Positions 26,808 to 35,425 of a stretch of DNA of 64,000 nucleotides are shown here, one piece after another. The notes under the pieces are model-generated. The model had not been told where the DNA came from. It did no database searches and worked only from the letters and a program-made list of their open reading frames with translations. Each line of letters starts with the position of its first letter. Within the stretch, counting starts at the first letter, position 1. Position numbers and translations under genes: made by a program. Source of the DNA: Paenibacillus sp. FSL W8-0426 (GTDB taxonomy: Bacteria; Bacillota; Bacilli; Paenibacillales; Paenibacillaceae); assembly GCF_037969725.1 (NCBI RefSeq), contig NZ_CP150203.1:5286001-5350000 (forward strand). Direction: 5' to 3'.

Positions 26808-27362
26808 TTAAAACCGAAACCGCTCATGGCCGCCATCGGCCACGCCGTCTATGCGCTCCATGTCCAGCAATCTTCGCTTCAATTCAAGCCCGCCGCGAAA
26901 TCCGGTCAGCTTCCGGTTGGCCCCGATAATTCGATGGCATGGCAGAAGGAGGGGAATGGGATTTGCTCCGTTCGCAGCGCCTACAGCCCGTACGGCGGAA
27001 GGTCTGCCGATGGCCACGGCAATATCCCCATACGTCCGGGTCTCCCCGTACGGCACACGTCCAAGCTCCTGCCATACCTGCTTCTGAAACGCCGTTCCGA
27101 CCAAATCCAGCGGAATGTCCGGCGATACCGCCATCCGTTCTCCGTTGAAGTATGCCTTCAGCCAATCGACGATGCCCGTTCGTTCCAGCGCGGACGCGTC
27201 TTCCTGCAGCTCCGCTTCCGGCGAGATCCGCGCAGCCCATGCGCTCCAGTCCTGCAGCGTTTCGTTCGGCATCACGATGCGGCACAACCCTTTTTCGGTA
27301 GCCATCGGGATCCAGGGCTGCCCATCCAGCTCCAACGCGGTCCATTTTATGCTTTGTCTCAT
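26808..27362 (-). CDS. ogt: Methylated-DNA-protein-cysteine methyltransferase
   Basis: Suicide repair protein that removes the alkyl group from O6-alkylguanine. The 184-residue protein has an N-terminal Ada/Ogt-like domain, then the core FQKQVWQELGRVPYGETRTYGDIA and the active-site PCHRIIGANRKLTGFRGG with acceptor Cys142. It lies 19 bases downstream of an AlkD-type glycosylase gene, forming a DNA alkylation-repair operon. Confidence 0.94.
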   Translation of the reverse strand: MRQSIKWTALELDGQPWIPMATEKGLCRIVMPNETLQDWSAWAARISPEAELQEDASALERTGIVDWLKAYFNGERMAVSPDIPLDLVGTAFQKQVWQELGRVPYGETRTYGDIAVAIGRPSAVRAVGAANGANPIPLLLPCHRIIGANRKLTGFRGGLELKRRLLDMERIDGVADGGHERFRF

Positions 27363-27381
27363 CGGTTGTCCTCCATTCCGT

Positions 27382-28104
27382 TCAACCCTTGCTGCTCCGT
27401 GCCGTATGCTGCACTTTGGCAGTCTTTCTTTTCATGCTGCGAATCAACGCTTTCGTCTCTGCATCCACGCGGAGCGATTCCGTAATCTTTTGAAGCGCCT
27501 TGTTGTAGGTGAAATCGTCCAGCGTATTGTTTTGCAGATAACGCATCGTAATGTCAGGCTGCTTCACATAAGCGATCGAAACGGCCCAAGCCACGGCCAT
27601 TTTGACGTAATATGCCTCATGCTTGATCCGGTCCAACGCAGCCAGCGCCCTGTGGATATAATGCTCGTCCATATAATAATTCAAGAGCATGACCGCCCCG
27701 AAGCGAATCTCGTATTCCTGATCAGAAATCAGGTATGGCTGCAAAAAAGCCCACACTTCGTCTTGATGCTGTTTCGCCCTTTTCAATCCGATGCAAAAGC
27801 TGTCGCAAACGGACCAGTTATCGATCTTGGGAACGAAGCGGGCAATCTGCCGCAGCCATTCCTCCAGATCGGTTTTGACATAACCAAGCACCATCGCCTG
27901 CAGCATGGCTTCTTCGAAATAATCGTTCTTCGCCGCCTCCAGGTAACCGCGCCAGTCTTCGGCCGCGATTCGTTTCGCCACCTTGCGCAACGCCGGCAAC
28001 CTCACTCCGAGCAAATTCGTGATGTTGGGAATGAGCGCCGACGCAAATTTTTGATATTCCGGTTCGGCGAGGGACAACAATTCGGTACGCACATCAGTAA
28101 TCAC
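27382..28104 (-). CDS. DNA alkylation repair enzyme (AlkD-like HEAT-repeat glycosylase)
   Basis: A 240-residue all-helical protein of the AlkC/AlkD family, which excises 3-methyl- and 7-methylpurines. Features are the N-terminal VRLPALRKVAKRIAAEDW, the HEAT-like EMLQ..Y helices, KIDNWSVCDSFCIGL (conserved Trp-Asp region) and YEIRFGAVMLLNYYMDEHY. Paired with ogt directly downstream. The promoter must lie just beyond the gene start, close to repeat copy B. Confidence 0.9.
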   Translation of the reverse strand: MITDVRTELLSLAEPEYQKFASALIPNITNLLGVRLPALRKVAKRIAAEDWRGYLEAAKNDYFEEAMLQAMVLGYVKTDLEEWLRQIARFVPKIDNWSVCDSFCIGLKRAKQHQDEVWAFLQPYLISDQEYEIRFGAVMLLNYYMDEHYIHRALAALDRIKHEAYYVKMAVAWAVSIAYVKQPDITMRYLQNNTLDDFTYNKALQKITESLRVDAETKALIRSMKRKTAKVQHTARSSKG

Positions 28105-28120
28105 TCAGGTCCTCCTCTGA

Positions 28121-28310
28121 TATATAAACTGCAATAATCAATCACACAAGGCCACTGCGAGCGCAGTACCATCTTCCGATCGCTGTTATCCCCAGATTTT
28201 TTGATTCCCCTTTTTTAAGGGGAAAATCCGGTGATAAATGCGAACGCTTCGCTTCTCCAGATTGGTTCTGCCTCTCCGTTAACGTGTGTATGTTTTTTGC
28301 GGTTTACATA
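28121..28310 (+). repeat. Intergenic repeat family, copy B (190 bp, full length)
   Basis: Begins TATATAAACTGCAA and ends TTGCGGTTTACATA, an inverted pair of ends. Inside are the hairpin ACTGCG-AG-CGCAGT, a longer TTCCCC..GGGGAA hairpin, and the block CTTCTCCAGATTGGTTCTGC. The last two thirds closely match copy C. No protein is encoded. Confidence 0.85.
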
Positions 28311-28407
28311 GATATATCTATCTACAAGTATAACTTTTAAGCCTGTGATTGTAAGCCTTACAGGAATGTTTGAGCAAGATTGCAAAATCAAAAAAACTAT
28401 TTAACTG

Positions 28408-28448
28408 AAAAAAGAAGCGACGAAGGTTGCTCTCGTCGCTTCTTTTTT
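28408..28448 (-). terminator. Terminator of the SLH protein gene
   Basis: A 16-bp perfect stem (28408-28423 with 28433-28448) with a 9-base loop and T-rich tail on the minus strand, starting 12 bases past the stop codon. Confidence 0.9.
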
Positions 28449-28459
28449 CTTGCCCGTTA

Positions 28460-31400
28460 CTATTGTTTGGTAACTTGAATATAATCGAAATCCGGAATAA
28501 GTGCACCAGCTGCATCAGACAATTGTTGTTGGTCTTCTTGATTGACTTTTGAATATTTGATTTGAATGTCGCTGCCTTGCTCCACAGCCTGTTTAAATTT
28601 CCAAGAATATTTTTCATTGAGATCAATATAAATTTGATTTTTGCTGTTCCAGTTAAGCGACATCAGATACCCACGAAGAGCATATTCTACGCCGTCAATC
28701 TTCAACGTTAATCCTGCTGCTGCTGTAGAAGAATTACTTAGCTCGAATCCATTCGCAAATGATAAAAGAATCTTACCGTTTTGTTGAGAATAACTTGCTG
28801 TTGGCGACCCGGAAGCAGGAAGCTGCAAAATCGGTCCTGATATTATCTCTTCTGGATATGAATCCTGGGCCCAATCGATCAATCCGGTTGAATTGAACTT
28901 TAACGTTGCTTCCCCTTCAGGAAGAGGTGAATCAAATTGCAGTGTGTACGTGATCTCGCTCGATCCATAGCTGTATTTGATGAAATTCGGATTGTAACTC
29001 ACACTTGCAATTTGCATACTGAATCTTGCTCTAGAAGCCGCGTCGAAATTCAACTCAGGAAAATCATACGGATCCCAGCCGGGCTCTATGTCTACCAAAA
29101 CAGAACGACGATCAGAACTAAGCATAATATTTGTGAATTTTGGACTATACGCATTAATTTTTGCATTGGAGAAGCTTACTACCTCATTTTCAGCATCGCT
29201 CAAGTCCTTCAATGCAGTGCCGTTATAGCTGACTCTCAGAGTACTCAAATCAGCCTCTGTGATGCCACTGACACGAAGCTTGACATAGGCCGGTTGGATC
29301 CCTGTCTGCTTGTTAACTACACTTAAAGATTCCACGCGGCCACTGCTCAGCGTAAAGTCTTGGATGGAAGGAACGCTACTTGTGTTTAGTTTCTCGTTGA
29401 AATAGACATAAATCGAGTCCAGATCTCTGTTAATATACTTTGCGTAAGAAACTGGAGGTTGGGTATCCAAACTGCCGACGACGGTCTGGTCGAATTGAAT
29501 TCGAGTGACTTCGCTTGAAACATACCCTTGGGATTGGTTAGCAATAACAAATTCCACTTTGGCTTCTGACTTATTACTACCAGAGATTTTGACCCCTGTA
29601 TCGAAATCCTGAACCTGGTTGATTTGATCGGAGGTTATTTCAAAATACGGCCATTGATTCGTATAAATAAGCTTATTGTTTTCCCCTGAATGCCCTTCAA
29701 GGACAGCCTTTACATCTGACTTCCACCCACCATTAATAACGTTGACAATCATGTAGACTTCCGCAGGCGCGTTTAGTGCATATTTAACATGAATTGTGCC
29801 ATCTTTAATATAAGCTTGTGGATAGCTGCTCACAAAATACGGATCGATAAATCCGTCAATGCCTACATTGTTCGTTCCAGCGGCCCTGATCGTCAAATCG
29901 TATTCATGTGTTCCTGCCGCTCCGCCGCTCAAAGTCGCTGTTAATTTTACGAATTGATCCTCTTTTTCAATTCGGGTGATGACCCCTGTGCTGGACAATG
30001 CAGACTCATTATCAGTCGACCAACTGATTAGAACTCCCGGATAGCCTGGCAGGGAAGTCGGAAGAAACAAATCACTAATGACGTTATTTTTATCTGTATT
30101 TTTCCCGAGGAACACTTTCTCGATTTCAGCGAATACTTCCTTTGCGCTTACGGGAGTTTGTACAGGTCCGAAAGCTTCACTTATGGCTGAACCGCTAACC
30201 TGTACTTCGTCAGACGCAACGTGAACACGAATATACTTTCCGCCATCGTCTTCAGTTAACGTATATTTTGCAAATGTTGCCCCATCAATTTTACTGTACA
30301 ATCCTGTCTCTGTATCCGAACGATACCACTGATACAAAGCCTCTTGATTTACAGGCCCACCTTCGTAATGCACTGTTCCTGCACTTAACTCTGATCCTAC
30401 CAATAGCTCCCCTGCGATCGGATCGATTGCCTGTAGAACCACTGTTCCTTCCGGACGATACGTAATCGTCATAGAAGTATCCGCATACCCTTCACGAGAG
30501 ATGATGAGCTGATGCTGTTCAATGTTTCTTGGCTGATGTATGTCTAACTTGAGCAAGAAACGGTTGGTTTCATTTCCTTGACTCAGTCCCACTCCAAATT
30601 CAGGATTATACTCCATCCCATCCAAAGTTACTTTTACCCCAGAAACATCCACTAACGGATTTGCATCTGCGTCCGTTAAAGAAACAACACTGTATACAGA
30701 GGTAGTTACCGTTCCCTGCAAAGCTTGCGTTGCTGTTATCGAAGCATCGTAATGATTTGCTTGAATTAACGATTGATCGCTGCTTAGTATCGTAACATGT
30801 TCATTATTGGTTTTTGTTTCCTCATCCAGTTGGGTATCGGGATCTACAATGGACCCTTCATATTTAGACAATGTTATACCCAATGCGGGTGCTGAAACCG
30901 TAATCGTTGAACTAAAGCTAAATGTTCCATCCTCAGTCGTAGCGATAACTGTTCCTGTACCGGGAGTCAAGGCCGTTACTAAACCAGAATCGCTTACACT
31001 AATGATCGAAGTCTGGCCGTCAGCTACTTTCCAGTTGACTCTGGGATTGGTCGCATTGCCGGGCGAAACCGTTGCGGTAAGTTGCGTTTTTTGGCCAACC
31101 ACAAGAGAAGCCGATGCAGGTGCAACCGTTAGGCCTGTCACCGCAACATATTCGTTTCCATTCCCTGGTGCAGAGCCTCCCGAATTTCCTCCTCCGGTGC
31201 TACTTCCACCAGAATTTCCAGAATTTCCAGCATTTCCAGCATTACCACTATTTCCAGTACCTGTACTCGATCCTGTCGTTCCAGCCGAAGGTACATAAGC
31301 AGCACCGTTAACTACAATGCTTGAGTTGCCTGAAGACTTGTCAATGTTGACGTTTCCGGTAATATTCGTTTCTGCTTCAGCAACAAACTCCTTGATCGAC

Positions 31401-32521
31401 CCACTCGCTGCAATTTTTACATTCACAGCATGGTTTACTACTTTGTTGAAGTTGCCATCCAGTTTGATTTCTTGGCCTGCAAGGATATCGGCCGGGATTT
31501 CAACTGTCTCAAATCCGCCACCGGTAAGGTCCTTAGTGACAACCAAAGCGCCGCTTTCAAGTACAGTTAAAGATACCGATGTGCTTCCTGTAGCAAGAAT
31601 CCGCACTTTGCCATTGTATTTGTTAACGACAAGTGCTCCTTGTACATCTACATTATTAAAAATAATGGAGTGCTCCCCACCGCCTTGAATGTGTACGTTG
31701 CCTTTGATTTGGACGTTATCAAGGGTTACTTCACCTTCTCCGACACCTTGTGTGACATACAAATCTCCGGAAATAGTCATATCCTTCAAAATCACATCAG
31801 GGGTATTGACCACAATATTTCCTTGGACGTCTTGCGAATATTCTCCAGGGGTTGTGACGAGCATCTGTATCAAATGATCAAATAAAGTGACCGCTTCTGC
31901 TCGAGAAAGGTTGGCCTGGGGCTCGAACGATCCATCCGGTCTGCCGTTAATTACTGATGCGGATACGAGGCTTTGTACCGATGCTTTGGCCCAATCAGCG
32001 ATTTGATCACTGTCTTTGAATGTAACCGAATCTGTACCAGCAGCCGTTTGGAATGCTCCGGCCAAAAGCACTGCCGCTTCCTGACGCGTAATGGTTTTCT
32101 CCGCCAGAGCCTCACCATTCGTTCCTTTAAGAACGCCTGCCTTGTCCAGCTTTAGAATCGCACCGTAGTACCATTTATTCGATTCTAAATCCGAGAATGA
32201 ATTGCTTCCCTCTTCTATGTATTTCATAATATTGTCAATCATGGCGGCAAACTCAGCCCTTGTTACTGGTGAGTTAGGACGAAACTTGCCATTGTATCCT
32301 TTTACTACGCCGTATCCTGTCCACTCTTCAATTGCTTTTTGTCCCCAATGTCCTGAAATATCCCCGAACAAGGACTTGCTGTTGAGACTCTCTGTAGAAA
32401 TGGTTTCCGCATTTGAATTCATAATTTCAAAGGATGAAGCAAAAGTTGGAGTTATTCCCGGTAATAAAAGTGCGGTTGCAAGGCTAGCGCTTACAATCTT
32501 TCTCGAAAACTTCTTATTCAT
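28460..32521 (-). CDS. Large cell-surface protein with three SLH domains and Ig-like repeats
   Basis: A 1353-residue secreted protein. Signal peptide about 1-28. Three S-layer-homology domains at about 50-220 (GYGVVKGYNGKFRPNSPVTR; GVLKGTNGEALAEKTITRQE; INGRPDGSFEPQANLSRAE) would bind pyruvylated cell-wall polymer. A beta-helix-like stretch with repeated ISGDLYV/IKGNVHI/VQGALVV follows (about 230-400), then a Gly/Asn/Ser linker, a BIG2 Ig-like domain (VTGLTVAPASASLVVGQKTQ, about 460-545), and further Ig-like and unrecognised beta-rich domains. No catalytic domain is recognised. Codon use is clearly more AT-rich than in the neighbours. It is a single-gene unit between terminator and promoter. 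Confidence 0.9.
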   Translation of the reverse strand: MNKKFSRKIVSASLATALLLPGITPTFASSFEIMNSNAETISTESLNSKSLFGDISGHWGQKAIEEWTGYGVVKGYNGKFRPNSPVTRAEFAAMIDNIMKYIEEGSNSFSDLESNKWYYGAILKLDKAGVLKGTNGEALAEKTITRQEAAVLLAGAFQTAAGTDSVTFKDSDQIADWAKASVQSLVSASVINGRPDGSFEPQANLSRAEAVTLFDHLIQMLVTTPGEYSQDVQGNIVVNTPDVILKDMTISGDLYVTQGVGEGEVTLDNVQIKGNVHIQGGGEHSIIFNNVDVQGALVVNKYNGKVRILATGSTSVSLTVLESGALVVTKDLTGGGFETVEIPADILAGQEIKLDGNFNKVVNHAVNVKIAASGSIKEFVAEAETNITGNVNIDKSSGNSSIVVNGAAYVPSAGTTGSSTGTGNSGNAGNAGNSGNSGGSSTGGGNSGGSAPGNGNEYVAVTGLTVAPASASLVVGQKTQLTATVSPGNATNPRVNWKVADGQTSIISVSDSGLVTALTPGTGTVIATTEDGTFSFSSTITVSAPALGITLSKYEGSIVDPDTQLDEETKTNNEHVTILSSDQSLIQANHYDASITATQALQGTVTTSVYSVVSLTDADANPLVDVSGVKVTLDGMEYNPEFGVGLSQGNETNRFLLKLDIHQPRNIEQHQLIISREGYADTSMTITYRPEGTVVLQAIDPIAGELLVGSELSAGTVHYEGGPVNQEALYQWYRSDTETGLYSKIDGATFAKYTLTEDDGGKYIRVHVASDEVQVSGSAISEAFGPVQTPVSAKEVFAEIEKVFLGKNTDKNNVISDLFLPTSLPGYPGVLISWSTDNESALSSTGVITRIEKEDQFVKLTATLSGGAAGTHEYDLTIRAAGTNNVGIDGFIDPYFVSSYPQAYIKDGTIHVKYALNAPAEVYMIVNVINGGWKSDVKAVLEGHSGENNKLIYTNQWPYFEITSDQINQVQDFDTGVKISGSNKSEAKVEFVIANQSQGYVSSEVTRIQFDQTVVGSLDTQPPVSYAKYINRDLDSIYVYFNEKLNTSSVPSIQDFTLSSGRVESLSVVNKQTGIQPAYVKLRVSGITEADLSTLRVSYNGTALKDLSDAENEVVSFSNAKINAYSPKFTNIMLSSDRRSVLVDIEPGWDPYDFPELNFDAASRARFSMQIASVSYNPNFIKYSYGSSEITYTLQFDSPLPEGEATLKFNSTGLIDWAQDSYPEEIISGPILQLPASGSPTASYSQQNGKILLSFANGFELSNSSTAAAGLTLKIDGVEYALRGYLMSLNWNSKNQIYIDLNEKYSWKFKQAVEQGSDIQIKYSKVNQEDQQQLSDAAGALIPDFDYIQVTKQ
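31208..31257 (-). repeat. Coding 9-bp tandem repeat (Gly-Asn-Ser/Ala linker)
   Basis: About five tandem copies of GGAAATTCT/GGAAATGCT-type 9-mers encode the (GNS/GNA)n linker of the SLH protein. Such in-frame repeats change length by slippage without breaking the frame. Confidence 0.8.
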
Positions 32522-32597
32522 TTTTTATGGACTCCCTCTTCAAAAATTGGTAAAGGCTAGTTTTGTTATCCCTCCCTTCAGCAATTATAGTCGACTT

Positions 32598-32665
32598 AGT
32601 CTTTAAGACTCTCTTTTGGATCATTATAGTAAAAAAGACATAATGAAATATTAGTCTTTAAGAAT
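32598..32665. promoter_or_regulatory. Paired AGTCTTTAAGACT palindromes upstream of the SLH gene
   Basis: A perfect palindrome AGTCTTTAAGACT (32598-32610) is repeated 55 bases away as AGTCTTTAAGAAT (32653-32665) in AT-rich DNA between the SLH gene and the LysE gene. They could be operators for either promoter. Nothing else recognisable lies in 32522-32849. Confidence 0.35.
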
Positions 32666-32849
32666 CATAAAAACAATAGATTTGGTAAAACTTTTTCTTT
32701 TTTATATTTTTTTATCGTATTCAACCCCAATGTTCCTAACCCTTAAGCACTATTCTAACAACCTAAAGCGACTTTTCTGCAATAATGTACTATAACGAAC
32801 ATATGCCGCCAAGGTATGATTCAGGGGACTTCAATTCCAAGGAGGCACC

Positions 32850-33431
32850 ATGAATCTTACGTCCTTTCTCGTCTACTGCGTCATCGTCACGTTTACCCCG
32901 GGACCCAGCAACCTGGTCATTCTGTCCTCCGTCCAACATGCGGGCGTGCGAAAAACGATGTCCTATGTATGGGGCGCTACGCTGGCCTTTGGCCTGCTGC
33001 TGGCCGCCTCGGCGTATCTCAATCATCTGCTGGCAGACATGCTGCCGGGCATTCTTCGAACCATGCAGATCATCGGCTGCGTCTACATGCTCTATCTGGC
33101 ATTCCAAATCTATAAAATGGGTTCAACCGAATCGACGGGTGGGCATACGACCGGCTTTATAAACGGCCTGCTGATGCAATTTGTGAATCCCAAAGTCATC
33201 CTGTTTACGTTTACCGTCATTCCAAGCTATGTGCTGCCCTATTACAACAATCCACAAACGTCGTTCATCTTCGTGCTGCTGATTACATTCATCGGTTTTC
33301 TCGCGTACTCCAGTTGGCTGGTTTTCGGGGCCGTCTTTCGCACCTGGCTGCAAAAACACCGAAAAATAGCAAATACACTCATGGCATTATTTTTGGTATA
33401 CTCAGCTATCATGGTATCCGGGATCATATAG
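32850..33431 (+). CDS. LysE/RhtB family amino-acid exporter
   Basis: A 193-residue membrane protein with about six helices. The family signature is FTPGPSNLVILSSVQHAGVRKTMSYVWGA near the N-terminus, with GFINGLLMQFVNPKVILF in the middle. Members export amino acids such as threonine, homoserine, lysine or leucine. AAGGAGG lies upstream of the ATG. It is followed 15 bases later by an AraC-type regulator, probably its controller. Confidence 0.92.
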   Translation: MNLTSFLVYCVIVTFTPGPSNLVILSSVQHAGVRKTMSYVWGATLAFGLLLAASAYLNHLLADMLPGILRTMQIIGCVYMLYLAFQIYKMGSTESTGGHTTGFINGLLMQFVNPKVILFTFTVIPSYVLPYYNNPQTSFIFVLLITFIGFLAYSSWLVFGAVFRTWLQKHRKIANTLMALFLVYSAIMVSGII

Positions 33432-33446
33432 AGAGGGGGTGACAGG

Positions 33447-34223
33447 ATGGATATGTTCAACTACAAAAAAACGACCGACGTGCTGTCCCTGACGGCCAGC
33501 TTCTCGGAATTCGCCTATAAAAAGCATTGCCACGAGGAATATGCGGTGGGGGTCACGCTGCGCGGCATTCAACAATACCATTTGGATGGGCATTACCAAG
33601 CTTCCCATAAAGGCGGAGTTATGCTGTTCAACCGGGAACAGTCCCATGACGGCAGCTCCTACGACAAAGACGGCATCGATTATGTCATGCTGTACATTCG
33701 GCCGGAGCTCGTACAGGATATTCTGGGAAAAAAGGAGCTGCGTTTCGACGCGCCGATCGTCTATGACCGCAGAATGGCCAGCAGCATCTTGAAGCTGAAC
33801 GATGCCGTTCAGCGTCAGGACGAGCCGCTGTGCAGCGAACTTTTGCTGGACCTTGTTCATTTTCTGGCCCGATCCGAAACCCGGAGTCCGGCACTCAGGC
33901 CCCATCACGAGTTTGTCCGGAAAGCCAAAGAAATCATGTTTTGCAGTACGGACGACGTACTCCAACTTGAGGCATTGTGCAGTGAATTCGGCATGTCCAA
34001 GTACAAATTTATCCGCGAGTTCAAAGCACTCTCAGGCATATCGCCATACCAGTTCTTCCTGAATTGCAAAGTGGAGCGGGCAAGGCATGTCATTGAAAGG
34101 CAAATGGATATCTATGCCGCCGTGGCAGAATGCGGCTTTGCCGACCTGACACACCTGAACCGGCATTTTCGCAGAGTATTCGGCATTACGCCCCATGAAT
34201 ACATGCTGCAATTGAATGCGTAA
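33447..34223 (+). CDS. AraC family transcriptional regulator with cupin sensing domain
   Basis: A 258-residue regulator: N-terminal AraC-binding cupin (about 15-150; HCHEEYAVGVTLRGIQQYHL) and C-terminal double helix-turn-helix (LEALCSEFGMSKYKFIREFK; IYAAVAECGFADLTHLNRHF; ending GITPHEYMLQLNA). GAGAGGGGGTGACAGG serves as ribosome site. The pairing with a LysE exporter is a common arrangement in which the regulator senses the exported amino acid; this is inference. Confidence 0.92.
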   Translation: MDMFNYKKTTDVLSLTASFSEFAYKKHCHEEYAVGVTLRGIQQYHLDGHYQASHKGGVMLFNREQSHDGSSYDKDGIDYVMLYIRPELVQDILGKKELRFDAPIVYDRRMASSILKLNDAVQRQDEPLCSELLLDLVHFLARSETRSPALRPHHEFVRKAKEIMFCSTDDVLQLEALCSEFGMSKYKFIREFKALSGISPYQFFLNCKVERARHVIERQMDIYAAVAECGFADLTHLNRHFRRVFGITPHEYMLQLNA

Positions 34224-34257
34224 CAAGACGGTCGCGCCTGTCCCAAGCAGCTTCACG

Positions 34258-34280
34258 GCTTCGCCAGCCGAAGCATTTTT
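34258..34280 (+). terminator. Terminator of the lysE-araC operon
   Basis: Stem GCTTCG/CGAAGC with a 5-base loop followed by ATTTTT, between convergent genes. Confidence 0.6.
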
Positions 34281-34307
34281 CAAGGAAAGATTTTCAGAAC
34301 AGCGATG

Positions 34308-35420
34308 TCATTCCACAATGCCATCCTGAATGAGATGCAAATCGACATGGACCCGAATGTCCATAGAACCGTAATGTGCATAAAATTTCTCGCTGTTCCA
34401 ATGCGGAGTGCAGCTTCGCACATATTCGCCATAAGCGACGGGGTCAACATTGGCTTGTTGAAATTTGCGCACCAGTTGATTGATTTTGGTTTCGAGATGT
34501 TTCTTCATTTCGGTTTCGCGGGCTTTCATGTCCCGGCCGGAAAGCAGAAACTCGTTGCGCGCCGCTTTGATGACGGAAGCATGGATTTGCACGGAGGTTT
34601 CTATCGCAGGTGCGGCCGAATGGCCGCCCAACAAACGATGCTTCACCGACGAAGACGTTATTTTCAGCAGCGCGTAATCATCCCCGGGCGGAGTGGTCTG
34701 CCGGTTCTTCGCCGAATCGCCGATCGGGGCCAGAAACTTGCCGTTTTTCGCGTTTTCCGTTAGCAGCTTCAGGCAGAGCCCTTCTTCTTCATTGATCTGC
34801 AACGCAGCTTTGTCCCCTTTGAAAACGACCACCCCGTCCACGGCGATGCGGTCCTCTCCGATCGGCCTGAGCCGAGGCAGGTATACGTCCTGTCCCTTGC
34901 TGAAATATTGGAACAATGCCTGGTGCAGGCTAAAATGGGGACTGTTTTGAGCATTGGAATTTTGCTCGATCAGCTTTAACAGGAACAGCGGATCGTTGAA
35001 TTTCATCGACTTTTTGATCAGCTCCAGCGCTTCCCCCTCGGCCACGGCCATTTGCATTCTTCGGGACACCCGGGTGTTATGGGCCAGCACCTGCAGAATG
35101 TCCGCGATTCCCCGCTCGACATATGCCTCGCCCAGCACCATGACTCTCAGTTGACCGTATTCGATCGGCTCTTTCGCCTGTGCATTCATGCGCGGCATTA
35201 CGTCGAAGCTGTTGGTCGAATCGATCTCCAGCAGGTCTACCCCGCTCTTGTCCTTGTCCGTATATTCGCCGATCAGCACGCCATTGTGGATCTGGTTGTC
35301 TTTCAGGTCGTACGCGGAGGTCAGCACCAGACTGATCTCGTTAATGATGCTGGTATCCCTGCACGAACTGAGAAGCATCAGGGTGAAGGACAGCAGCAGT
35401 ATTTTGCATGCACGAACCAT
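34308..35420 (-). CDS. Ger(x)C family germinant-receptor lipoprotein (second operon)
   Basis: A 370-residue lipoprotein: signal peptide with lipobox LLSSC (Cys20), then RDTSIINEISLVLTSAYDLK. The middle region has EYGQLRVMVLGEAYVERGI and LPRLRPIGEDRIAVDGVVVF, and the C-terminal domain ends VDLHLIQDGIVE. ATG 35420 has GGAG at eight bases; a GTG three codons upstream overlaps the ribosome site and is less likely. It follows the A gene by five bases and is last in a B-A-C operon. Confidence 0.9.
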   Translation of the reverse strand: MVRACKILLLSFTLMLLSSCRDTSIINEISLVLTSAYDLKDNQIHNGVLIGEYTDKDKSGVDLLEIDSTNSFDVMPRMNAQAKEPIEYGQLRVMVLGEAYVERGIADILQVLAHNTRVSRRMQMAVAEGEALELIKKSMKFNDPLFLLKLIEQNSNAQNSPHFSLHQALFQYFSKGQDVYLPRLRPIGEDRIAVDGVVVFKGDKAALQINEEEGLCLKLLTENAKNGKFLAPIGDSAKNRQTTPPGDDYALLKITSSSVKHRLLGGHSAAPAIETSVQIHASVIKAARNEFLLSGRDMKARETEMKKHLETKINQLVRKFQQANVDPVAYGEYVRSCTPHWNSEKFYAHYGSMDIRVHVDLHLIQDGIVE

Positions 35421-35425
35421 ACGTG

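Noticed and set aside
31208..31257. Short tandem repeats that could suggest a CRISPR-like array
   Set aside because: The 9-bp units have no spacers and encode a Gly-Asn-Ser/Ala linker in frame.
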